A DNA stretch of 7,841 nucleotides. Source: an uncultured SAR324 cluster bacterium (lineage in GTDB: Bacteria; SAR324; NAC60-12). Every line of letters starts with the position of its first letter. The first letter of the stretch is position 1. The stretch lies in assembly GCA_902562015.1 (NCBI GenBank), contig CACERX010000050.1:1-7841 (forward strand), in the 5' to 3' direction. Positions 1 through 5,165 of this stretch are shown piece by piece. A model generated the notes under the pieces. It worked only from the letters and a program-made list of their open reading frames with translations, ran no database searches and was not told the origin of the DNA. Made by a program: the position numbers and the translations under genes.

Positions 1-2
1 TA

Positions 3-1145
3 ATAGTATCTCAGGACATTTCTGTATTTGAAAAGAAGATATTTTGGATAAGAATGTTAATCAGTGGAAGCATTGCTCTGTTGATTGTAGCGATACTAGT
101 TTACAAACAAACTCGTAGAATAACTGATCAGGTCGATGTTCTTTGCAGGCACTTTGTTAAATTCAGGAGAGAAAATGATTCAGGTGAATTATACACATCA
201 GATAATTCAAACAACCAGACTATGATCGGCCAGCGTATGGCAGTCCTTGAAGATCTGTGGACAAGGTTTCAATCAATGCAGGAAGAACTTGCTCAAAATG
301 TTGAGGAACTTGAAGACTCAAAACAGAAGTTGGAGAAGACAGTATTAGACCTTCAAGCTGCAAAAGATAAAGAGAGGCGCCTGATTGACCTTGGTAATAC
401 GGTTGCAGAATTTGGGCATGACATTCGGAATGCTAATGGATCAATTTCCAGCTTTGCTACATTGTTGCTTAAAATCTTGGACAAAGACAGAATTAAAGCT
501 ATGGATGTTGTTCAAGCCGTCACATATATCCGTAGAATAAAAAATTCTTCAAGCAATGTAACCGGCCTTACAACAGAAATACTTGACTTTGCGTCCGGAA
601 AAATGGAAGTTCGCTCGGAAATATATCAACTGGATGAATTTCAGGAGCAAATTGAATCCCAGCTTGGTTTTATCGAAGACTTTCCCCTGCATTATCGTGT
701 TCCTGCTGGTCAGCCTGCTTTTTTACTTCGTTTTGACGGACGTAAAATCGTACGTGTGATTGTTAATTTAGTAAAAAACGCTTGGGAAAAATTTCAGGAT
801 ACTCCGGATACGAATGATGGAAGACCTGCCCAGATAGAGGTGCGTTTTATTCCACAGGATATGAAAGTACTTAAAATACAGGTTGTTGATAATGGAAGTC
901 CAATCCCCTCTTCAATCATAACTAATTTATTCCAGTCTTTTCAGACTGAAGGAAAGGAAAAAGGAACTGGTTTGGGACTTTCGATAGGTAAGCAGCTTAT
1001 TGAAGCACACGGAGGAACAATACGAGGGTGTAATCTTCTTGATAATCGAGGAGTAGTTTTTGAGATCCTCCTGCCAGACTGTGTCATTCCTGCCCCGTCT
1101 CGCTCAGTCAAAAATGAAAATAGTTCACTATCTTTGACTGCATGA
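3..1145 (+). CDS. Sensor histidine kinase, 5'-truncated by window edge
   Basis: Membrane-bound sensor kinase that would autophosphorylate a histidine and pass the phosphate to a response regulator not in this window. The first ATG in the window is at 54, but the frame is open back to base 3 and encodes 17 more residues (including VSQDISVFEKK). These look like the exit of an extracytoplasmic Cache-type sensor domain, so 54 is probably internal. Numbering from the ATG at 54: transmembrane helix about 2-17; charged linker; predicted coiled coil about 68-112; H-box FGHDIRN with phosphoacceptor His122; N-box VNLVKNAWEKF (Asn238, Asn242); G1 box DNGSPI (Asp279); F-box LFQSF; G2 box GTGLGLS (304-310). 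The H-box lacks the proline usual after HExRxP (it reads HDIRNAN), and G1 has Pro where a second Gly is common. Catalytic motifs are complete, so the kinase should be active. The kinase assignment is secure; the signal and the Cache domain are inference. Confidence 0.93.
   Translation: MVSQDISVFEKKIFWIRMLISGSIALLIVAILVYKQTRRITDQVDVLCRHFVKFRRENDSGELYTSDNSNNQTMIGQRMAVLEDLWTRFQSMQEELAQNVEELEDSKQKLEKTVLDLQAAKDKERRLIDLGNTVAEFGHDIRNANGSISSFATLLLKILDKDRIKAMDVVQAVTYIRRIKNSSSNVTGLTTEILDFASGKMEVRSEIYQLDEFQEQIESQLGFIEDFPLHYRVPAGQPAFLLRFDGRKIVRVIVNLVKNAWEKFQDTPDTNDGRPAQIEVRFIPQDMKVLKIQVVDNGSPIPSSIITNLFQSFQTEGKEKGTGLGLSIGKQLIEAHGGTIRGCNLLDNRGVVFEILLPDCVIPAPSRSVKNENSSLSLTA
1105..1140. repeat. Inverted repeat at 3' end of the kinase gene
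   Basis: CAGTCAAA (1105-1112) and TTTGACTG (1133-1140) are perfect 8-base inverted arms around a 20-base loop, which itself holds ATAG-TTCA-CTAT (1120-1131). The structure lies in the last codons of the kinase gene, just before its stop. It is low in GC and has no following T-run, so it is not a classical terminator. It could be a transcript-end structure or chance. Confidence 0.3.
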
Positions 1146-1158
1146 TTTTCGCTCTGGT

Positions 1159-1356
1159 TCAAACAGGTTCAACCCATCCTATTGCTGTGTTAGGCTGAAT
1201 GCAGGAATAATTACGGTCAGTTGCTAAGTGCTGTTCTTCCAATAGCATGAAGTCAAGATCATACATGAATGACCTCACAGCTTGGTCGACAGAATTTTCA
1301 AATTCTTTAGACTGAACTCTTTTTAGAAGTTTCGTATCAATATTTGGCAAGTACAT
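1159..1356 (-). CDS. Small hypothetical protein, 65 aa
   Basis: Not recognised. The predicted product is a soluble 65-residue protein with a mixed-charge N-terminal half (begins MYLPNIDTKLLKRVQSKEF) that could be helical, an acidic and hydrophobic middle (DLDFMLLEE), and a C-terminal part with one Cys. There is no signal peptide or membrane segment. The main reason to believe it is translated is the purine-rich AAGGGGGG three bases before the ATG, one of the strongest ribosome binding sites in the window. It converges with the histidine kinase (13 bases between stop codons) and diverges from ctaA. It might be a small regulator or antitoxin-like protein, but nothing in the sequence proves that. 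It could also be a remnant of a longer gene. Confidence 0.5.
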   Translation of the reverse strand: MYLPNIDTKLLKRVQSKEFENSVDQAVRSFMYDLDFMLLEEQHLATDRNYSCIQPNTAIGWVEPV

Positions 1357-1359
1357 TTT

Positions 1360-1367
1360 CCCCCCTT
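1360..1367 (-). promoter_or_regulatory. Shine-Dalgarno sequence of the 65-aa gene
   Basis: On the minus strand the bases read AAGGGGGG, then AAA, then the ATG at 1356. The six-G run stands out in an AT-rich spacer and supports both the strand and the start. The spacing is short (three bases from the last G). Confidence 0.5.
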
Positions 1368-1384
1368 CAAATTGTTGTTTTGAG

Positions 1385-1432
1385 CGGCATTAATTTTGTG
1401 TCATCTAACAGATGATAACTGTTCTCATGCCG
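1385..1432. repeat. Nested inverted repeats in the divergent spacer
   Basis: Outer arms CGGCAT (1385-1390) and ATGCCG (1427-1432) enclose a perfect inner inverted repeat, TCATCT-AAC-AGATGA (1401-1415). No T-run follows on either strand, so this is not a standard intrinsic terminator. It lies about 30-75 bases upstream of the 65-aa gene start, where an operator or a structured 5' leader could be placed. Confidence 0.4.
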
Positions 1433-1587
1433 AACTTATTCTTCTGATTTATTTATCGGTTATTTAGGAATTATCTTGAGCGAAAAATGGTTATGTTAGA
1501 AATTAGGTTTTTAAGACTAGTCATTAAGGTAATTAGAGCTTAATTAAATATTTTAGAGGTAGGAATGTATTTTATCGTCTTACAGAT

Positions 1588-1619
1588 ACTCAGGAATCTT
1601 GAGTTTGAATAACAAGATT
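1588..1619. repeat. Two overlapping, mutually exclusive inverted repeats before ctaA
   Basis: ACTCAGG (1588-1594) can pair with CTTGAGT (1598-1604), with one G-T pair. AATCTTG (1595-1601) can pair perfectly with CAAGATT (1613-1619) around an 11-base loop. The two pairings share bases and exclude each other. They lie 49-80 bases before the ctaA start and overlap the possible -35 element. They may be operator half-sites, or alternative leader structures if transcription starts further upstream. Confidence 0.3.
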
Positions 1620-1627
1620 GCAATAAT
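1599..1627 (+). promoter_or_regulatory. Possible sigma-70-type promoter for ctaA
   Basis: TTGAGT (1599-1604; four of six matches to TTGACA) and AATAAT (1622-1627; five of six to TATAAT) are separated by exactly 17 bases and lie about 40 bases upstream of the ctaA ATG. In AT-rich DNA such matches arise easily, so this is only a candidate. It would put the start of transcription near 1634 and give a leader of about 34 bases without a clear Shine-Dalgarno sequence. Confidence 0.3.
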
Positions 1628-1667
1628 AAGTAACTACTAATTAATTTTTTAAAAACTACAAATACAA

Positions 1668-2657
1668 ATGATTTTGAAATGGTTATGCTTTGCCGCTGCG
1701 CTTCTCACCTGGCCACTGATTCCTTTCGGAGCATTTGTACGTTTGAAGAATGCAGGACTCTCTTGTCCGGACTGGCCACTTTGTTATGGTCAGCTAGTTC
1801 CTCCAGCCGGATATGAAATTGCTTTAGAAACAGGCCATAGATTTGTGGCGGCACTCCTGGGATTATTAATCATCACAATTGCAATTGTTTCTTTCAGAAA
1901 ACGCTCAAATTTCCACATTCGCGGACTTGCGTTATTTAGCCTAGTTTTAGTATGTATTCAGGGTCTTATAGGGGCTTTGACAGTAACTATGACCCTATGG
2001 CCTCCAATTGTTACACTCCATTTAATCGGAGGGAACCTCTTGTTTGGTGTGCTGGTCTATCTTGCACGTATATCTTTCAGTTTAAATAGAATTGAAAATT
2101 CTGGAGTGGCAGACTCCGTTATCAAAGTATTTCAGGCAGAGCAAGGTATGCGTTTACGGGTGGGGTTGATGATAGCTCTACTTTTTTTAATCATTGCTTC
2201 AGGTGGTTATAACAGCACCACTTATTCAGGTTTATACTGTGAGGCATTTCCAGGATGCCATGAAGGGAGCTATTTTTCATTCGGAATGAGCGGAACTGAT
2301 ATTTCAAAACTGACCGGAATTACAGGGAATATATTACAGCCTGCTCCGGAAGAGTATCAAGGGCGTTTCCTGCCAGAATTCAGGAATGAATGGATTCATA
2401 TGTTGCACCGATTTATTGCAGTTTTCGGAGGCATGGCCCTTGTAATTATGTCCTGGGTCTGGCTGAGGAATAGATTTGGATTTAAAATTATAAATAATTT
2501 TATAGTCGGTTTAATTTTGCTGGAAATTATTGTGGGAGTATTAAATTCTGTTCTCCGAGTGCCTGTACCAATATCAGCTTTACATACAGCAATTGCTGCT
2601 ACTCTTACAGGATTAATGTTTTTTGCATTTGCTGGAAATCATCAGATAAAGAAATAA
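1668..2657 (+). CDS. ctaA: Heme A synthase (CtaA/Cox15)
   Basis: Integral membrane monooxygenase of the COX15-CtaA family that oxidises the C8 methyl of heme O to give heme A for cytochrome oxidase. The 329 residues fit the family and give about eight membrane segments. Family motifs are all present: RLKNAGLSCPDWPLC with the Cys33/Cys39 pair, ETGHR with Glu54 and His57, TLHL (His118), a second pair Cys191/Cys197 (YCEAFPGC), WIHMLHR (His244, His247) and SALHT (His306). The four motif histidines match the expected heme ligands, and both cysteine pairs mark the type with two extracytoplasmic disulfides. The ATG at 1668 is used although no Shine-Dalgarno sequence is visible; it places the first helix correctly. 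The stop is two bases before the ctaM-like gene, so the two are probably co-transcribed, convergent with the oxidase operon that needs heme A. Confidence 0.96.
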   Translation: MILKWLCFAAALLTWPLIPFGAFVRLKNAGLSCPDWPLCYGQLVPPAGYEIALETGHRFVAALLGLLIITIAIVSFRKRSNFHIRGLALFSLVLVCIQGLIGALTVTMTLWPPIVTLHLIGGNLLFGVLVYLARISFSLNRIENSGVADSVIKVFQAEQGMRLRVGLMIALLFLIIASGGYNSTTYSGLYCEAFPGCHEGSYFSFGMSGTDISKLTGITGNILQPAPEEYQGRFLPEFRNEWIHMLHRFIAVFGGMALVIMSWVWLRNRFGFKIINNFIVGLILLEIIVGVLNSVLRVPVPISALHTAIAATLTGLMFFAFAGNHQIKK

Positions 2658-2659
2658 GT

Positions 2660-3193
2660 GTGATAAGATCAGTTTCTATCAGAACAGCCGTTACATCTAT
2701 AATTGTAGTTTCAGTAGGAATTCTTTTGTTTCTTATCTGGTTAATATACTTTAAGGAACCAGTTACAGTTTCCAACTTATCTTTTATCAGTTATCTTCCC
2801 AAAGCTAATGCAATTTTTAATTCTCTCAGTGCATTTTGTCTTTTGGCAGGATATCAGGCAATTAGAAAAAGGAAACGAGAACTACACCTGAAGTTTATGT
2901 TGAGCGCTTTGACTTTCTCTTTTTTATTCTTGGTAAGTTACCTAATTTATCATACTTTCCAAGGTGATACATTGTACGAAGGAGAGGGATTAATGCGAGT
3001 TTTCTATTTTTTTATACTGATATCACATATTATTCTATCCGCAGTAGTACTGCCAATGATATTAACAACCGTTTATTTTGCAGCAACAGGTAATTTTGCA
3101 AAGCACCCTAAAATAGCTAAGATAACTTTGCCTCTGTGGTTATATGTTTCAGTTACAGGTGTGATGATTTATCTTATTCTGTACCACTCATGA
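2660..3193 (+). CDS. ctaM: DUF420 membrane protein, CtaM-like oxidase maturation factor
   Basis: Small integral membrane protein of the DUF420 family (Bacillus YozB, Staphylococcus CtaM). CtaM is known to be required for function of heme A-type oxidase in Staphylococcus; the exact reaction is unclear. The 177 residues give about five membrane helices. Family hallmarks are a HLKFML block (His76), LVSYLIYHTF (His98), ISHIILSAVVLP (His123), a GNFAKHPKIAK loop (His149) and the C-terminal PLWLYVSVTGVMIYL. The spaced histidines suggest heme or metal contact, which is inference. The start is a GTG at 2660, two bases after the ctaA stop, so translation is probably coupled to ctaA. The symbol is transferred by family and context. 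Function in this organism is likely but not shown. Confidence 0.88.
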   Translation: MIRSVSIRTAVTSIIVVSVGILLFLIWLIYFKEPVTVSNLSFISYLPKANAIFNSLSAFCLLAGYQAIRKRKRELHLKFMLSALTFSFLFLVSYLIYHTFQGDTLYEGEGLMRVFYFFILISHIILSAVVLPMILTTVYFAATGNFAKHPKIAKITLPLWLYVSVTGVMIYLILYHS

Positions 3194-3210
3194 AATTTTT
3201 GAGTAGCAAC

Positions 3211-3228
3211 AATTTTCAAGTGAAAATT
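3211..3228. repeat. Perfect AT-rich inverted repeat after ctaM
   Basis: AATTTTCA-AG-TGAAAATT is an 18-base perfect inverted repeat, 18 bases after the ctaM stop. As RNA it would fold as a 7-base-pair stem with a four-base loop. It has little GC, so a terminator role is weakly supported. Confidence 0.35.
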
Positions 3229-3244
3229 TATATTAGAAAGGTTT

Positions 3245-3268
3245 CGCATCTATGCAACTGCATATGCG
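3245..3268. terminator. Bulged hairpin between convergent transcripts, possible terminator
   Basis: CGCA-TC-TATGC pairs with GCATA-TGCG across an AACT loop, giving nine base pairs with a two-base bulge. It is the only GC-containing stem in the 113-base spacer between the ends of the ctaA-ctaM transcript and the oxidase transcript. Position favours a transcript-end role for either strand. The lack of a U-run on both sides argues against a classical intrinsic terminator. Confidence 0.3.
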
Positions 3269-3306
3269 GAGAAGTTAGATTAAATAAGTATGAAATTTTG
3301 TTTTCT

Positions 3307-3528
3307 TCAGTTCTCTTTGTGTTTGCGATAAATCCAATATCCAATGGATGCAACCATTAACACAGGGAGCAAAGTGAGTAAAGCCGTGGTGAGATAATAT
3401 GCCTGCAATGATTCTTCCGTACCTGAGAAACATACAGCACATGAGAATGCAGTACCAGGCAAATGAAAAATGCTTAAAACAAGTGATATCTTAAGTACTA
3501 GGGTTGAATAGTTCTTGGACATGAACAT
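3307..3528 (-). CDS. Small CxxC membrane protein at end of oxidase operon
   Basis: A protein of about 71-74 residues with an N-terminal hydrophobic segment that may be a signal peptide or anchor, then SCAVCFSG with a CxxC pair (Cys28/Cys31 counting from the ATG at 3522), then a second membrane helix ending in a basic tail (YRKHKEN). Small proteins with a C-A/P-V-C-F-G motif after a signal-like segment are, from memory, common beside cytochrome oxidase genes in several phyla; I know of no assigned function. Location and the extracytoplasmic CxxC suggest a role in copper or thiol handling during oxidase assembly, which is inference. Starts at TTG 3531, ATG 3528 and ATG 3522 are all possible, and none has a Shine-Dalgarno sequence. 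It follows the second COX III-like gene by about 25 bases, so it is probably the last gene of the operon. Confidence 0.72.
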   Translation of the reverse strand: MFMSKNYSTLVLKISLVLSIFHLPGTAFSCAVCFSGTEESLQAYYLTTALLTLLPVLMVASIGYWIYRKHKEN

Positions 3529-3553
3529 CAATCAATTAATGTTTTGTTTTGAT

Positions 3554-4183
3554 TCATGACAAATAAACCAAAATGTATAGAATAGGCCAAACGCAAACTA
3601 CGAAGTACCAAAAAATCTGGAAAGGGTAAAGACCTTCAGGACTTATGGGATTTACTGGATTCTTCATTCGGTACCATACATAAATAAGAATAGCCAGTGC
3701 TCCCATCACATGGAAACCATGTGCCCCAATAAGCAGATAGAACAAGCCTCCATAAACGCTTGAAGATAAAGTAAATCCGAATTTAAGAAGCTGAATCCAT
3801 TCATAACCTTGAAATACCAAGAAGAAGGTACCTAATAAAATAGAAATTCCGAGCCACTTTCTTCCCAAGGGAAAATTGTTTTTTTTGAAACATGCACGTG
3901 AGTGAGCCATTATAAAACCACTTGCTAGCAGACAAATTGTATTAAATGCTGTAGCCAGCACGGGTAGCCTGGGCTGCCCCCAGGGAGGCCACTCTTCAAT
4001 CCCAGCCCTTATGACCATGTAGGCGCTGATCAGGCCAGCAAAAAACATAGCTTCAGTGACCATAAATATGAGGATACCAATAACCCCGCTTGAGATTGGA
4101 GTCTTAGTAAGTCCAGGTTGACCGGAAACTGCAGTTTCTGCAGTAGAAAAAAGTACAGTTTGACTTGATGGTCGATTCTTCAT
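3554..4183 (-). CDS. Second COX III-like subunit (heme-copper oxidase subunit III family)
   Basis: Integral membrane protein of the COX III family, 209 residues, with a hydrophilic N-terminus of about 30 residues followed by about five helices. Features shared with the family are VTEAMFFAGLISAY (Glu44), AFNTICLLASG, a central FQGYEW (Glu128), GAHGFHVMGA (His155, His158) and the C-terminal YFVVCVWPILYILVYL. It is clearly different from the other COX III in this operon and is therefore a paralogue rather than a repeat. A TTG at 4201 would add six residues, but ATG 4183 is preferred: GGAG lies eight bases upstream, and the ATG overlaps the subunit IV stop as ATGA, which implies translational coupling. 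It may be a structural subunit or a variant with a specialised role; which one cannot be told from the sequence. Confidence 0.9.
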   Translation of the reverse strand: MKNRPSSQTVLFSTAETAVSGQPGLTKTPISSGVIGILIFMVTEAMFFAGLISAYMVIRAGIEEWPPWGQPRLPVLATAFNTICLLASGFIMAHSRACFKKNNFPLGRKWLGISILLGTFFLVFQGYEWIQLLKFGFTLSSSVYGGLFYLLIGAHGFHVMGALAILIYVWYRMKNPVNPISPEGLYPFQIFWYFVVCVWPILYILVYLS

Positions 4184-4509
4184 AGGCGCAGCTCCACACA
4201 AGATTTATCTTCGACACAGTCAATCCATTGATCTCCTTCAGTCTGCATCACATCTGGTGCCACACCAAAGAAGAAAACACCAAGAAGAATTAATGACATT
4301 ATCATCATAAACCACACAATGTGTTTTTCAAATTTAAGGTGCATAAAATTTGCTGCAACCATATAAGCTTTTACGACTGCAATCCCAAATGCTGTAATTA
4401 GGGTTATAATTGGGATTTCCAGCATTGGACCTACTGTGCTGATCACAAGGAGTATTACTAGCCAAATCCAAATTTTTATATAGTTAGGGTGTGCATGTGT
4501 GCCACTCAT
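4180..4509 (-). CDS. ctaF: Cytochrome c oxidase subunit IV (CtaF/CyoD-like)
   Basis: Small membrane subunit of prokaryotic heme-copper oxidases (COX4_pro family), 109 residues with three helices at about 12-30, 33-55 and 64-84. Typical are HPNYIKIW at the first helix and ITAFGIAVVKAYMVAANFMHL, with the conserved Lys and Met/His positions in the second. Family members stabilise the subunit I/III assembly. Unusual here is a tail of about 25 residues beyond the last helix with two cysteines six residues apart (Cys98 and Cys104, CVEDKSC). Part of this tail doubles as the ribosome binding site and start of the downstream COX III-like gene, with which the stop overlaps by four bases. Upstream AAGG is too far (about 13 bases) to be a convincing Shine-Dalgarno sequence. 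Confidence 0.9.
   Translation of the reverse strand: MSGTHAHPNYIKIWIWLVILLVISTVGPMLEIPIITLITAFGIAVVKAYMVAANFMHLKFEKHIVWFMMIMSLILLGVFFFGVAPDVMQTEGDQWIDCVEDKSCVELRL
4192..4195 (-). promoter_or_regulatory. Shine-Dalgarno sequence fixing the start of the second COX III-like gene
   Basis: GGAG on the minus strand, eight bases before ATG 4183 and inside the last codons of subunit IV. This spacing is near ideal, and together with the ATGA overlap it decides the start against the upstream TTG at 4201. Confidence 0.6.
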
Positions 4510-4535
4510 ATTAATTTTCTAACCTTTAGAATTAA

Positions 4536-5117
4536 TTAAAAATTTGCTATATAAAAGAGAGGAAATAAGAAAATCCATACCAGATCAACGAAATGCCAGT
4601 AAATACCTATCAATTCTACTCTTTGAAAATTGTAACCTTTAAGAATATCAAATGAAATTAATGCCATTATGACCATTCCTCCTATTACGTGCAATGCATG
4701 CAGTCCTGTCATTGTGTAATAGAAAGACCAAAACAGATTTTCTGTTATTGTGTTCCCACTAATAATCTTTCCTGAGTATTCGAAAGTCTTCACAATAAGG
4801 AAAACAATTCCTCCTCCAAAAGTACACCAGATGTAATTGAAAGCTTTTTGACGTTCACCTTTTTCAATAGCTGCATGTGCCAACACTACAGTTAAACTTG
4901 AAGTAAGTAACACAAAAGTGTTGAATGCTCCTGCAGCAACACTGGTTTTAGATGCATCTTCAAAACCTGGAGTCCCATTTAATTTAAATAAAACGAAACA
5001 GGCTATCAGTCCTCCAAATATAAATATCTCTGATGCTACCACCCACCAAACAGCTAGTCTACCTGTAGGAATTCCAGTTGAAGAACGGTGTGTTGCAACA
5101 GGTCCTCTATTAGACAT
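4536..5117 (-). CDS. coxC: Cytochrome c oxidase subunit III
   Basis: Core subunit III of the oxidase, 193 residues with five helices. This is the short bacterial form that lacks the first two helices of mitochondrial COX III. Conserved elements are VVASEIFIFGGLIACF (Glu30), GAFNTFVLLTSS, KTFEY (Glu113), TMTGLHALHVIGG (His140, His143) and the terminal YWHFVDLVWIFLFPLFY (His175). Subunit III contacts subunit I and, in studied A-type oxidases, keeps proton uptake through the D-pathway efficient. The ATG at 5117 follows an A/T-only leader (AAAAAATTAATT) with no Shine-Dalgarno sequence, 48 bases after the coxA stop. The gene lies between coxA and the subunit IV gene, as expected for an oxidase operon. 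Confidence 0.95.
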   Translation of the reverse strand: MSNRGPVATHRSSTGIPTGRLAVWWVVASEIFIFGGLIACFVLFKLNGTPGFEDASKTSVAAGAFNTFVLLTSSLTVVLAHAAIEKGERQKAFNYIWCTFGGGIVFLIVKTFEYSGKIISGNTITENLFWSFYYTMTGLHALHVIGGMVIMALISFDILKGYNFQRVELIGIYWHFVDLVWIFLFPLFYIANF

Positions 5118-5165
5118 AATTAATTTTTTAATTTAAGTTTAGTAATCAACATTAAATCTGAAAAT

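Larger units (their letters stand above)
1357..1667. other. Gene-free divergent spacer, AT-rich
   Basis: This 311-base region separates the 65-aa gene (-) from ctaA (+). I see no convincing coding frame and no RNA gene. It holds the ribosome binding site of the small gene, the nested inverted repeats at 1385-1432, the overlapping inverted repeats at 1588-1619 and a possible promoter for ctaA. The stretch 1433-1587 is plain AT-rich sequence in which I see nothing specific. It is much longer than the other spacers in the window, as expected if it carries control sites for two divergent transcripts. Confidence 0.6.

Noticed and set aside
941..1162. Open frame on the minus strand opposite the end of the kinase gene
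   Set aside because: It is antisense to the conserved ATP-binding domain of the kinase, and the translation is low in membrane or domain features and resembles no family.
1433..1587. Small RNA, tRNA or riboswitch in the long spacer
   Set aside because: I found no cloverleaf, conserved aptamer core or GC-rich structure; the sequence is plain AT-rich.
3136..3360. Plus-strand open frame overlapping the end of ctaM and the spacer
   Set aside because: It overlaps ctaM in another frame and then the end of the small CxxC gene; the composition does not look like a protein and there is no supporting start signal.
4184..4201. TTG start that would lengthen the second COX III-like protein by six residues
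   Set aside because: ATG 4183 has GGAG at eight bases and a four-base overlap with the upstream stop, which is a far better start.
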